Shown in pieces: positions 40,044 through 48,718 of a stretch of 64,000 nt of DNA. This DNA comes from Alphaproteobacteria bacterium (GTDB lineage: Bacteria > Pseudomonadota > Alphaproteobacteria > UBA8366): contig JAJFJD010000040.1 in NCBI GenBank assembly GCA_021774335.1, positions 1 to 64,000 of the forward strand. Direction: 5' to 3'. Under the pieces are notes generated by a model. It was not told where the DNA came from. It searched no databases and saw nothing but the letters and a program-made list of their open reading frames with translations. How positions within the stretch are numbered: the first letter of the stretch is position 1; every line of letters starts with the position of its first letter. Position numbers and translations under genes: made by a program.

Positions 40044-40982
40044 ATGCCCGATGATGTTGTGCTGCATCCCGAGATGCAGATTCTGATCGATATCAAGAAA
40101 TCCCTTCCACCCGTCACGACAATTGAGGAAATGCGCGCCGCCTGGGACGATTATTCGTCCTCGACGCGCGAGCCGTATCCCGACGGGATGCAGGTTGAAG
40201 ACATTCAGGTGCCGCGGAGCGGCGGAACTGTGCCGGTACGGGTCTATCGGCCGGCCGCGGCGGCTGAAACGGCGCCGGTCGTCCTCTACATCCACGGCGG
40301 GGGCTTCATGAAGGGCGACCTGAACAGCTCCGATTCCGTGGCGTGGGGGCTGTCGCAAGAAACCGGCATGGTGGTGGCGAGTATCGATTACCGGCTCGCC
40401 CCGGAACATCCGTATCCCGCCGCCTTCGATGATTGTTATACGGTGCTGACCCATGTCGCCGGCGGCGGCCTGGGCGATGGCGTCGATACCGGCCGGATCG
40501 CCATTTGCGGCGATAGCGCCGGCGGCAATCTGAGCGCGGCCGTCTGCCTTGCAGCGCGCGACCGGAACGGTCCGAAGATTGCCGTGCAGGTCCTGATCTA
40601 TCCATGCCTGACCGACGGGTGTGATACACCTGCCTATGGCGTTCATGCGGAAACGCCGGGACTGACGGCGGCGTCGATGCACACATATTGGGATTGGTAT
40701 CTGGCGGGGCAGACGCGGCCCTGCACCGATCCGTATGCCGTGCCGCTGAAAGCGGCCGATCTGACCGGATTGCCGCCGGCGTTCGTGCATATTGCCGAAA
40801 TCGATCCGCTGGCGGACGACGGCCGGACCTATGCCGACATGTTGACGGCTGCGGGCGTCGAGACTCAGTTCCGCTGCGCCGGCGGGATGATCCACGGCTT
40901 CCTGCGTTGCCGGCTGCAGGGAAAGGATTCGGCCCACGAATTCGCTAGCTTTTGCGACTTCCTGAAATCGAAGCTTGGCTAG
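40044..40982 (+). CDS. HSL-family alpha/beta hydrolase (esterase/lipase)
   Basis: 312 residues. Oxyanion-hole motif HGGGFM near 83-86, nucleophile elbow GDSAGGN near 156 and the late catalytic His in MIHGFL near 284, with Asp in IAEIDPLADD. This is the hormone-sensitive-lipase branch of carboxylesterases, cytoplasmic. The ATG follows AGGAGC. The next gene starts 3 bases after its stop, so the two are co-transcribed. Confidence 0.92.
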   Translation: MPDDVVLHPEMQILIDIKKSLPPVTTIEEMRAAWDDYSSSTREPYPDGMQVEDIQVPRSGGTVPVRVYRPAAAAETAPVVLYIHGGGFMKGDLNSSDSVAWGLSQETGMVVASIDYRLAPEHPYPAAFDDCYTVLTHVAGGGLGDGVDTGRIAICGDSAGGNLSAAVCLAARDRNGPKIAVQVLIYPCLTDGCDTPAYGVHAETPGLTAASMHTYWDWYLAGQTRPCTDPYAVPLKAADLTGLPPAFVHIAEIDPLADDGRTYADMLTAAGVETQFRCAGGMIHGFLRCRLQGKDSAHEFASFCDFLKSKLG

Positions 40983-40984
40983 CG

Positions 40985-41623
40985 GTGCTGAAACTCTATT
41001 CCCGGTACAGGAACTCGGCAGGTCAGCGTGTGCGCACTGCCCTTAACCTGAAAGGGGTTCCTTACGAGTATGTCGCTGTCGAGGACATGCGGACCGATGC
41101 CTATCGGCGGATCAACCCGCAGGGCCTGCTCCCCGCAATCGAAATAGAGGGTCGCATTTACGGGCAATCGACGGCGTTGGTAGAGTGGCTCGAGGAAACC
41201 TATCCCACACCGTCGATCCTTCCGGCAGACCCGCAGGACCGATTGTCGGCGCGGTCATTCTCGCAATACATCGCTTGTGAGATTCACCCTATCCATAATC
41301 ATCGCGTGCGGGACTACCTGACCGGCGAGGAAGGCTGGAGCGAAGAAAAGTCCATGCATTGGTATGAGCACTGGATCGTAAAGGGGCTCGCCACGCTCGA
41401 GGAGATGTTGGCACGACGGCCGGCACCGGCGGTTTTCTGTTTCGGCGACACGCCGAGCGTCGCGGATATCTATCTCGTACCGGTTCTCTGTAATGCGCGG
41501 TGGTTCGGGTTTCCAATCGACGGCTTTCCTCGCCTTTTGGAGGTTGACGCAGCGTGCCGGCGCCTCGACGCGTTTCAAGCTGCAATGCCGGAAAACCAGC
41601 CGGATTACTCAACCAAATCGTAA
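40985..41623 (+). CDS. maiA: Zeta-class glutathione S-transferase / maleylacetoacetate isomerase
   Basis: 212 residues from the GTG at 40985, just after the esterase stop; an earlier ATG at 40952 would overlap the esterase by 11 codons. N-terminal LYSRYRNSAGQRVRTALNLKG fits the zeta motif (Ser and Arg conserved; core NSAGQRVRTALNLKG), followed by NPQGLLPAIEI and QSTALVEWLEETYP. The C-terminal half has IHNHRVRDYL and GDTPSVADIYLVP. It isomerises maleylacetoacetate or maleylpyruvate to the fumaryl form. No hydroxylase or hydrolase of the pathway is adjacent, so the exact substrate is open. Confidence 0.82.
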   Translation: MLKLYSRYRNSAGQRVRTALNLKGVPYEYVAVEDMRTDAYRRINPQGLLPAIEIEGRIYGQSTALVEWLEETYPTPSILPADPQDRLSARSFSQYIACEIHPIHNHRVRDYLTGEEGWSEEKSMHWYEHWIVKGLATLEEMLARRPAPAVFCFGDTPSVADIYLVPVLCNARWFGFPIDGFPRLLEVDAACRRLDAFQAAMPENQPDYSTKS

Positions 41624-41717
41624 CCGGCGATGTCGAAAAAGAACGTTGATGGCGTTCTAGGGACAATCATAATTTGCGGCTACCGCAAACCTAACGATTT
41701 TGTGGATTGGCCCAATG

Positions 41718-41757
41718 CGCCGTCGGGGCAGGACGCGTGGCGCCCGCACCGACGGCG
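41718..41757. terminator. Hairpin between convergent GST and OmpW genes
   Basis: CGCCGTCGG (41718-41726) and CCGACGGCG (41749-41757) pair perfectly over nine bases. No clear T run follows in either direction, so intrinsic termination is only possible. Confidence 0.35.
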
Positions 41758-41775
41758 AAAGGGTTGATCGGAACC

Positions 41776-42432
41776 TTAGAACCGGTAGCCGACGCCGACG
41801 CCTACGATCCACGGATTGATGTCGACATCGGCGTTGATGGCGCCGTTGTTGATGCTGACGTCGGTGCTGATCCACAGCTTCTTGACGTCGAGATTGAGCA
41901 GCCAGTGTTCATCCAGCATATAGTCGACGCCGAACTGCACCGCGTAGCCGATGGTGTCTTCGAAATCGATGTCTGTAACGGTGCCGCCGGCAGCGCTCTC
42001 GTCGAAGAAGACGGTGTAGTTGATACCAGCCCCGACATAGGGCTTGAACCCGTATTTGGTCGGCAGGTGATACTGCAAGAGAAGTGTCGGTGGCAGCAGC
42101 CAGGTGTCGCCGAGATTGACGCGTCCGAGGGAGGTGTTGGTCGCCTGGGCATTATGCGGCGTAACGGCAAGGATCAACTCGGCCGCGATATTCTCCGTAA
42201 AGAAGTAGGAGATATCCAATTCTGGAATCAGGGATTTGTCGATATCGATATCACCGCCGATGACACTGATATCAGCGCTTTCCTGGGGGATGACCATAGC
42301 GGCGCGTCCCCTGATCATCAGACCCTCGAAGGCCGATTTGCCGGCCGAATCGCCGGCCCGCGCGGTTGGTATCTCGACAATGATGCTCACAACAATGAGC
42401 GCGCAAACCTGCAACAGGGTTATCGCTCGCAT
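41776..42432 (-). CDS. ompW: OmpW-family outer-membrane protein
   Basis: 218 residues with a signal peptide ending near TARA. Mature sequence matches OmpW: an 8-strand barrel with GRAAMVIPQESAD at the first strand, PELDISYFFTENIAAEL, the LPPTLLLQYHLP strand, PYVGAGINYTVFFDE and a C-terminal aromatic GVGVGYRF that serves as the outer-membrane insertion signal. Small hydrophobic molecules are the likely solutes. It is followed, on its own strand, only by the convergent GST gene. Confidence 0.9.
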   Translation of the reverse strand: MRAITLLQVCALIVVSIIVEIPTARAGDSAGKSAFEGLMIRGRAAMVIPQESADISVIGGDIDIDKSLIPELDISYFFTENIAAELILAVTPHNAQATNTSLGRVNLGDTWLLPPTLLLQYHLPTKYGFKPYVGAGINYTVFFDESAAGGTVTDIDFEDTIGYAVQFGVDYMLDEHWLLNLDVKKLWISTDVSINNGAINADVDINPWIVGVGVGYRF

Positions 42433-42601
42433 TTGTATTTCTCCACGGCGTTTGGAATGCGACCCGGATGATTGGGCCAGGGAAATTCAAGATGCGGGAT
42501 TGATATTCTGGTACCGTTGGGGTGGCGTTGATGCAGGTCAAAAATTGGCAAATTGCCAAATGTTTGAGTGCGATTGCGGACTGCGTTATGCGGTGCGGCG
42601 C

Positions 42602-43288
42602 CTATGCTGGCTGGAGATAAGCGAGGATTACGTCGCGGGCATGCCGCCGCCGCCGGGCGAGCCAGTTCTTGTCGTCGAGCCGTTCACCGAAGGTAATCGA
42701 GAGCGTGTGCTTGTTCGAGATGTGCACGTAACTCAACGACAGGATCGAGATATAAAGTTGAACGGGATCAACGCGCTTCCGGAAGACACCGTCTTTCTGG
42801 CCGCGCCGCAACAGCGTCCCGATCGACTTTACGAGCGGCAGGGCGGCGGTGGGGACCGACGTCGATTCTTTGAGGTGGCGGCCCTCCTGGATATTCTCGA
42901 CGGTCATCATGCCGATGAATTCCTGATGCTCGGCCAGATAGTCGAAGGTGAAATTGACCAGCGCCGTCATGCCCGATACCGGGTCCAGATGCAGCAGGTC
43001 TAGTTCTTCTTCCTTTGCCCGCAGATCCCCATAAACCTTTTCCAACGCGGCGAGATACAGGCCGCGCTTGTTGCCGAAATAATGATAGATCATCCGAATG
43101 TTGCAGCCCGCCCGCTTGGCGATGGCGTCGGTCCGGGCGCCGCTGAATCCTTTGTCGCAGAATTCCGCGGTCCCGGCCTTGAGGATCTTTTCCCTCGTGG
43201 CCGCGGCATTGCGCCGTTGCCGTCGTGGGGGCACCTCCTTTGTGGTTGGGGTCTTGCGGTTCAAAATCCGATTTCCTGCGTCGAGCAA
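42602..43288 (-). CDS. TetR-family transcriptional regulator
   Basis: 228 residues. The HTH domain is intact: ATREKILKAGTAEFCDKGFSGARTDAIAKRAGCNIRMIYHYFGNKRGLY (core AIAKRAGCNIRMIYHYFGNK at about 56-75). The C-terminal ligand domain belongs to the group that follows with DYLAEHQEFIGMMTVENI. The basic leader before it is long; the true start may be internal, and an inverted repeat covers the 43288 start. It is divergent from the amidohydrolase operon and probably controls it. Confidence 0.88.
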   Translation of the reverse strand: MLDAGNRILNRKTPTTKEVPPRRQRRNAAATREKILKAGTAEFCDKGFSGARTDAIAKRAGCNIRMIYHYFGNKRGLYLAALEKVYGDLRAKEEELDLLHLDPVSGMTALVNFTFDYLAEHQEFIGMMTVENIQEGRHLKESTSVPTAALPLVKSIGTLLRRGQKDGVFRKRVDPVQLYISILSLSYVHISNKHTLSITFGERLDDKNWLARRRRHARDVILAYLQPA

Positions 43289-43297
43289 TTTTTGCTC
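43283..43297. promoter_or_regulatory. Inverted repeat at the tetR 5' end
   Basis: GAGCAA-TTT-TTGCTC, a perfect 6-base dyad covering the first codons of the called tetR frame. It may be a regulatory site, or a sign that translation starts further in. Confidence 0.35.
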
Positions 43298-43371
43298 AAG
43301 TATTCAGATATGGGTCGATGTTGCGCAACTTATCCTGAAACCGGTCTGAAAAATAGGCGTTGGCGCATCCG

Positions 43372-43409
43372 TTGACAGGCCAATATCTAAGTAAGAGAAT
43401 ACTTACTTA
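43372..43409 (+). promoter_or_regulatory. Promoter with TetR-type operator for the amidohydrolase operon
   Basis: TTGACA at 43372-43377, 17 bases, then GAGAAT at 43395-43400. A perfect inverted repeat TAAGTAAG-N6-CTTACTTA (43388-43409) covers the -10. The adjacent TetR gene is the obvious candidate repressor. Confidence 0.6.
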
Positions 43410-43571
43410 AGAGATTCTGTCTCTTCAAGCGACTTCCATTTGGTGCGTACAGCGCCGTGGGATTATTGGTATTGTGATTGCATAAGCTGTTGATGCCTGC
43501 GCCGTATCTACGAAGATGCTGGCGACGAAATTGGGGATGGTGTGGCGCTGTCCGGTCGGTAAGTAGACCTA

Positions 43572-44795
43572 ATGGAATTGATACTTCGAAATCTTCGACT
43601 GGCGGAAACCGATCTGGCACCGGTCGATATCGGTATCGATAAAGGGCTGATCGTGGCGATCGCGCCAAGCCTCGACGTCGAAACGGATTCCATCGATATG
43701 GCTGGCCGGCTCGCGATCCCCGGGTTCGTCGAGTCGCATATCCACCTAGATAAATCCTGCATTCTGGAACGTTGCAAGTCCGACGAAGGCACGCTGGATG
43801 AGGCCATCCGGGAAGTGTCGCAAGCCAAGGCGGACTTCACGGTCGAGGACATCCAGGCACGGGCGCGGCGCACGCTTGAGAAGGCGATCCTCCAAGGCAC
43901 GACAAGGATGCGCACGCATGTCGAGGTGGACCCGGGAATAGGGCTGAAGGGGATCGATGCCATCATGCCCTTGGTGGGCGAATACCGCTGGGCAATCGAT
44001 CTGGAAATCTGCGTTTTTCCGCAAGAAGGATTGCTCAATAATCCGGGGACCGATGCGCTGATGCAGGAGGCCTTGACGCGCGGCGCCCATGTGGTGGGCG
44101 GTTGTCCCTATACCGACACCGACCCGCGTGGCCAGATCGAGCGGATTTTCGACTTGGCGGTGGAGCATGACGTTGACATCGATTTTCATTTGGATTTCGA
44201 CACCAATCCCGAGGGCATGACGGTCGATGACGTCTGCGAGCTTACGGACAGGCACCGCTATGGCGGCCGTGTGACGATCGGTCATGTCAGCAAGCTTTCC
44301 GCGTTATCGGCGGAAGCGTTCGATGCCGCAACGCGGCGATTGGCGGACACGGGGGTCGCCGTCACGGTCTTACCCGCGACCGACTTGTTTCTTATGGGCG
44401 GCGATCGCGACTACGATATCGTGCGCGGCGTGGCGCCGGTCGACCGCCTGTCCCGTGGTGGCGTGACCTGTGCGCTATCGACAAACAACGTGTTGAACCC
44501 GTTTACGCCCTTCGGCGATTGTTCGCTTGTCCGGATGGCGAACCTGTACGCCAATATAGGGCGGATCGGCACCGCGGCAGGGATGGACGGATGTTTCTCC
44601 ATGGTGACGCAGAGCGCCGCGGATGTGATGCGCTTGGCGGACTATGGGATCGCGGTCGGCAATCCGGCGGATATCGTTGTGCTTGATTGCGAGACGCCGG
44701 TACAGGCGGTTCAGGAAATCGCGCTGCCACTCTTCGGATTTAAGCGCGGCCGGCGGACATTCACGCGTGAGCCGGCACAACTGCATAAACCCTAA
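43572..44795 (+). CDS. Amidohydrolase, cytosine-deaminase-like; first gene of ureide cluster
   Basis: 407 residues. The amidohydrolase barrel is clear: metal ligands HIH at 56-58 (ESHIHLDK), His206 in DFHLDFD, His238 in TIGHVS. At the beta-8 position, where most family members have Asp (GTDN-type), this protein reads STNNVLNPFTPFG, so the usual catalytic Asp is replaced by Asn305. The cytosine-deaminase proton-shuttle pattern HCDE is also altered (HLDF). The enzyme therefore probably opens or trims a cyclic amide or ureide but is unlikely to be a plain cytosine deaminase. It heads a cluster that processes carbamoyl groups; substrate unknown. Confidence 0.8.
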   Translation: MELILRNLRLAETDLAPVDIGIDKGLIVAIAPSLDVETDSIDMAGRLAIPGFVESHIHLDKSCILERCKSDEGTLDEAIREVSQAKADFTVEDIQARARRTLEKAILQGTTRMRTHVEVDPGIGLKGIDAIMPLVGEYRWAIDLEICVFPQEGLLNNPGTDALMQEALTRGAHVVGGCPYTDTDPRGQIERIFDLAVEHDVDIDFHLDFDTNPEGMTVDDVCELTDRHRYGGRVTIGHVSKLSALSAEAFDAATRRLADTGVAVTVLPATDLFLMGGDRDYDIVRGVAPVDRLSRGGVTCALSTNNVLNPFTPFGDCSLVRMANLYANIGRIGTAAGMDGCFSMVTQSAADVMRLADYGIAVGNPADIVVLDCETPVQAVQEIALPLFGFKRGRRTFTREPAQLHKP

Positions 44796-44806
44796 TGTGA
44801 GATGAT

Positions 44807-44986
44807 ATGAAAAAAGAGATTGATGATGGTCTGCTGCGCAATCCGCTTTGCGTGGTCAATGTCGGGCTAGAAGGTTTTGCCGGCGACTTGGAAGCGCAGG
44901 GCGTTGCCGTGACGCAGGTGGATTGGACGCCGCCCGCCGGTGGCGATGTGCGGTTGGCCGATATCCTGTCGAAACTCGGCACCTGA
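44807..44986 (+). CDS. 59-residue FdrA C-terminal-tail-like protein
   Basis: A short frame between the amidohydrolase stop and the DUF1116 start. The core NVGLEGFAGDLEAQGVAVTQ and VDWTPPAGGD is the pattern that, from memory, ends full-length FdrA proteins, while the FdrA encoded at 46245 lacks it. Spacing is 11 bases from the previous gene and 11 to the next, all co-directional. A GAGATGAT sequence just ahead could be a weak ribosome site. Its conservation and position suggest a real, separate subunit or domain. Confidence 0.65.
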   Translation: MKKEIDDGLLRNPLCVVNVGLEGFAGDLEAQGVAVTQVDWTPPAGGDVRLADILSKLGT

Positions 44987-44997
44987 TCGGACGCGCC

Positions 44998-46248
44998 ATG
45001 GAACAGATCGAACAAGCGAACACGGAGGCGGTCGGGCGGATGCTTGCCGCTGACCCCGTGCTGATCGATGTTGTCACCGCGGGCGACGTGATCGACGGTC
45101 TTGGCGAACGGGTCATCCTGCATGCCGGACCGCCGATCGACTGGGCGGACATGTGCGGTCCCATGCGCGGCGCCATCACTGGCATCGCGGTCTTCGAAGA
45201 TTGGGCGCCGACCCTGGAGGCTGCGGAGGAAATGGCGGCCGCGGGCGCCTTCGAGTTCCGGCCGAACCATCACGCGTCGGCGGTCGGGCCGATGACCGGC
45301 ATGACCACGCTGAGCCAGCCGGTGATGGTGGTCGAGAACCGGAAGTTCGGAAACCGCTCCTACTGCACGATCAATGAAGGTCTCGGCAAGGTGATGCGGT
45401 TCGGCGGCAACGATGCTGAGGTGCTCGACCGGCTGCGCTGGTTGCGCGACGTGCTGGGGCCGGCGATGGGTGTCGCGTTGCGGGAAACCGGCGGCATCCC
45501 GCTCAAGAGTCTCGTGGCCCGGGGGCTGACCATGGGCGACGAGATGCATCAACGGAATGTCGGCTGCTCCGGGCTCATGTTGCGGGCGCTGGCGCCGGCA
45601 TTGGCGAAGACATCGACCGATACGGCGGGGCTTTCTGAATCATTGGCGTTCATCGGCGGCAACGACCAGTTCTTCCTGAACATTGCCATGGCGATGGGCA
45701 AGGCGATCATGGATCCGGTGCGGGATATCGACGGAAGTTGCGTCGTTACCGCAATGTCGCGAAACGGCACGACCTTCGGCATTCGCGTCAGCGGTACCGG
45801 CGACCGATGGTTCACCGCGCCGGTAGAAATGCCGCAAGGCCTTTACTTCCCAGGCTTCACCGAGGAGGACGCAAATCCCGACATGGGCGATTCGACCATC
45901 GTCGAGACCATTGGCCTCGGCGGCTTCGCAATGGGCGCGGCGCCGGCGGTGGCTGGCTTCGTCGGAGCGGGCACCGCAGCGGACGCGGCCAACTACACCC
46001 GCACGATGGGCGAGATCACGGTCGGCGAGAATCCGGAGTGGACGATCCCGGCGCTGGATTATCTCGGCGTGCCGACGGGGATCGATATCCGGCTTGTCGT
46101 GGAGACGGGGCTCGCGCCGGTGATCAATACGGGGATCGCACACCGCGAGCCAGGCGTCGGGCAGGTTGGGGCCGGGGTCGTGCGCGCGCCGATGGCGTGT
46201 TTCGAACAGGCGCTTGTCGCATTTGCGGAAAGCGTAGGTGTGGCATGA
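44998..46248 (+). CDS. allG: DUF1116 protein, AllG/YlbE-like oxamate carbamoyltransferase subunit
   Basis: 416 residues from the ATG at 44998; the longer open frame from 44848 covers the small upstream gene and is false. Conserved YlbE-family segments include HAGPPIDWADMCGPMRGA, RPNHHASAVGPMTG, GMTMGDEMHQRN-type (GLTMGDEMHQRNVGCS) and FIGGNDQFFLNIAMAMGK. In E. coli the products of allF, allG and allH act together as oxamic transcarbamylase (oxalurate plus phosphate to oxamate plus carbamoyl phosphate). Its stop overlaps the next start by 4 bases. Confidence 0.85.
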   Translation: MEQIEQANTEAVGRMLAADPVLIDVVTAGDVIDGLGERVILHAGPPIDWADMCGPMRGAITGIAVFEDWAPTLEAAEEMAAAGAFEFRPNHHASAVGPMTGMTTLSQPVMVVENRKFGNRSYCTINEGLGKVMRFGGNDAEVLDRLRWLRDVLGPAMGVALRETGGIPLKSLVARGLTMGDEMHQRNVGCSGLMLRALAPALAKTSTDTAGLSESLAFIGGNDQFFLNIAMAMGKAIMDPVRDIDGSCVVTAMSRNGTTFGIRVSGTGDRWFTAPVEMPQGLYFPGFTEEDANPDMGDSTIVETIGLGGFAMGAAPAVAGFVGAGTAADAANYTRTMGEITVGENPEWTIPALDYLGVPTGIDIRLVVETGLAPVINTGIAHREPGVGQVGAGVVRAPMACFEQALVAFAESVGVA

Positions 46249-47735
46249 GCACTGTCGTCATCAACGAAGTGTTGCGCGGGTTCTATCTAGACTCGGTCGC
46301 GCTGCTGCGGATGTCGCAGTCGCTGGCGGCGCTCGACGGTGTCGACGAGGCCGCAATGATGATGGGCTCTCCGTCGAACCGTCAGATCATGGCGGATGCG
46401 GGGATACTCAATGCGGCGGGCGAAGCGGCGGAGGGCGGCGACCTGGTGATCGGCATTCGCGCCGAAAGCCAAGACGTGGCCGACATGGCGTTGAAGGAAG
46501 CCCGTGCCATTCTGGAACAATCGTCCGCGGCGAAAGGCGGCGGCGAAACCTGGCGGCCCCGCTCGGTACGGTCCGCGGTCAAGGCTATGCCTGAGGCGAA
46601 CTTCGCACTTATTTCGGTGCCCGGCGATTTCGCAATCTCGGAGGCGCGGAAGGCGCTGCGCCGCGGTTTGCATGTGATGATCTTCAGCGACAACGTGCCC
46701 GTTGCCGACGAAGCGGCATTGAAGCAGGAAGCACTCGCTTGCGGGCGCCTGGTGATGGGTCCCGATTGCGGAACGGCGATCATCAACGGTACGCCGCTGG
46801 CTTTCGCCAACGCGGTGCCGCAAGGGTCGATCGGGGTGATCGGCGCATCCGGTACCGGCATCCAGGAAGTCACCTGCCTGATCGGCGAGAACGGCGGCGG
46901 CATTTCGCATGCCATCGGTGTCGGCGGGCGGGACCTCTCGGACGCGGTCGGCGGCATTACGACCTTGATGGCACTCGACCTTTTGGATCGCGATCCGGCA
47001 ACACAACACATTGTCCTGATTTCAAAACCACCGAGCGCTGCGGTTGCCGCAAAGGTCATCGACTGCATTGGTGCCAGCTCGAAGGCATTCACAGTGTGTT
47101 TCGTCGGCGGGTCGGATACGCCGCTGCCGTCGAATGCGACAGCCGCCTCCACTTTAAAGGCAGCGGCTGAAAACGCCCTGGGCGGCACTGCTATCGGCGC
47201 CGGGTTCGATCCGGCTGGTGAGGCGTTGGCGCCGGGAAGCGGCGGGACGATGATCCGGGGATTGTTCAGTGGCGGCACGCTCTGTGCGGAGGCACAGATC
47301 GTCTTGCAAGCGGCAGGCGAAGCGGTCGGGTCGAATGCGCCGGTGCCGGGAACGGGCGGTCTCGACGCGGAAAGTGCGCACCGACTGATCGATCTGGGCG
47401 CGGATGAGTATACGCAAGGCCGGCCGCATCCCATGATCGAGCCGTCGGTCCGTGACGATGCGCTGACGGCCGCAGTGACCGACGAGTCGGTCGGTGTGAT
47501 CCTGCTCGACGTGGTTCTGGGATATGGCGCGCATGCCGACCCGGCAGGTCACCTGATCGCGTCCCTGGGGGATACGTCGGGCAAGCGCGTGGTCGCGTCG
47601 GTGACGGGGACCGAGCAGGATCCGCAACGACGTTTCGCGCAGATCGCCAAGCTCGAAAACGCGGGGATTGCCATTGCGCCGTCGAATGCCGACGCGGCGG
47701 CGTTGGCGCTGGCCTGTCTTCGAACGAACACTTAA
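46245..47735 (+). CDS. allF: FdrA-family acyl-CoA-synthetase-like protein (AllF)
   Basis: 496 residues from the ATG at 46245 (ATGA overlap with DUF1116). The frame is open back to 45738 but that stretch lies inside allG. It resembles NDP-forming CoA ligases: PGDFAISEARKALRRGLHVMIF, VMGPDCGTAIINGTPLAFAN, GVIGASGTGIQEVTCLIGE and HAIGVGGRDLSDAVGGI are the CoA-ligase-like landmarks. It ends at SNADAAALALACLRT, without the tail seen in longer FdrA proteins; that tail seems to be the separate gene at 44807. Works with AllG and AllH in the carbamoyl transfer. Confidence 0.87.
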   Translation: MSTVVINEVLRGFYLDSVALLRMSQSLAALDGVDEAAMMMGSPSNRQIMADAGILNAAGEAAEGGDLVIGIRAESQDVADMALKEARAILEQSSAAKGGGETWRPRSVRSAVKAMPEANFALISVPGDFAISEARKALRRGLHVMIFSDNVPVADEAALKQEALACGRLVMGPDCGTAIINGTPLAFANAVPQGSIGVIGASGTGIQEVTCLIGENGGGISHAIGVGGRDLSDAVGGITTLMALDLLDRDPATQHIVLISKPPSAAVAAKVIDCIGASSKAFTVCFVGGSDTPLPSNATAASTLKAAAENALGGTAIGAGFDPAGEALAPGSGGTMIRGLFSGGTLCAEAQIVLQAAGEAVGSNAPVPGTGGLDAESAHRLIDLGADEYTQGRPHPMIEPSVRDDALTAAVTDESVGVILLDVVLGYGAHADPAGHLIASLGDTSGKRVVASVTGTEQDPQRRFAQIAKLENAGIAIAPSNADAAALALACLRTNT

Positions 47736-47740
47736 GCGGG

Positions 47741-48718
47741 ATGACGGCTATGCCCGACCTCGACGATATTCCGCGACGCCTCTTGGTGGCGATCGGTGGC
47801 AATGCTACGCATCCGGAGAATATCGAGGGGACGTCGCAGGAGCAGAAGGATATTGCCGCCGCGACCGCCGAAGCGATATTGCCGCTGGCCCTCCTCGATA
47901 ACGAGTTGGTCGTAACCCATGGCAACGGCCCGGTGGTTGGCAAGATCATGATGCGGCAAATTTTGTCGCGCGACCGGATCGCGCCCATGTCGATGGATAT
48001 CTGTGTCGCGCATAGTCAGGGTGGCATCGCTTATCTGCTGGTGCAGGCGATGGAGAATGCGCTGCGCGAAGCGGGCAGCCGCCGGCATGTCGCTTGCCTG
48101 CTGACCCAGGTTGAAGTCGATCCGGACGATCCGGCCTTTGCCGATCCGACCAAGCCGGTCGGCCCCTTCTTCGATGCGGAGGAAGCGCGGCGGATCGGCG
48201 ATGAATTGGGATGGCGGATGAAGGAGGAACCTGGCCGCGGCTGGCGGCATGTGGTGCCGTCGCCGGAACCGCGCCACGTTTGCGATATTTCCCTCGTCCA
48301 AGTTCTGGCGCGACGTGGCACCGTGGTGATCGCCGGGGGCGGGGGTGGCATTCCGGTTGTCCGAGGGCCGAAAGGCGTGCGCAACGGCGTCGAAGCGGTG
48401 ATCGACAAGGACCTGACGTCGGCGCATATGGCGAACGTTCTGGGGATTCGCTGGATGATGATCCTGACGGCGGTTCCAAAAGTCGCGATCAATTTCGGCA
48501 CGCCCGAGGAGCAACAACTAGACCGGCTGACATTGCCGGAACTTGAGGCGTATCACGCGGAGGGCCACTTCCCCGCGGGCAGCATGGGCCCGAAGATCGA
48601 CGCGGCGATCCGTTTCCTGAAAGCCGGCGGCCAGCGGGTGATTATCTGCCATTTACAGGAAGCGATGGCCGCCTTGCGCGGTGAAACCGGTACGCACATC
48701 GTGGCGGCCGATGATTGA
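47741..48718 (+). CDS. allK: Carbamate kinase (AllK/YbcF type)
   Basis: 325 residues. RRLLVAIGGNATHPENIEG at the N-terminus (nucleotide/carbamoyl-phosphate loop), THGNGPVVGKIMMRQ, IAGGGGGIPVVR and DKDLTSAHMANVLG, TAVPKVAINFGTPEEQ are diagnostic for carbamate kinase. It would turn carbamoyl phosphate and ADP into ATP, CO2 and ammonia, conserving the energy of the transcarbamylase reaction. It starts 5 bases after fdrA and overlaps the next gene by 8 bases; a second ATG at 47750 is an alternative start. Confidence 0.93.
   Translation: MTAMPDLDDIPRRLLVAIGGNATHPENIEGTSQEQKDIAAATAEAILPLALLDNELVVTHGNGPVVGKIMMRQILSRDRIAPMSMDICVAHSQGGIAYLLVQAMENALREAGSRRHVACLLTQVEVDPDDPAFADPTKPVGPFFDAEEARRIGDELGWRMKEEPGRGWRHVVPSPEPRHVCDISLVQVLARRGTVVIAGGGGGIPVVRGPKGVRNGVEAVIDKDLTSAHMANVLGIRWMMILTAVPKVAINFGTPEEQQLDRLTLPELEAYHAEGHFPAGSMGPKIDAAIRFLKAGGQRVIICHLQEAMAALRGETGTHIVAADD

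Noticed and set aside
45738..46244. 5' extension of the fdrA frame
   Set aside because: It lies wholly inside the DUF1116 gene in another frame; the ATG at 46245 with ATGA overlap is the natural start.
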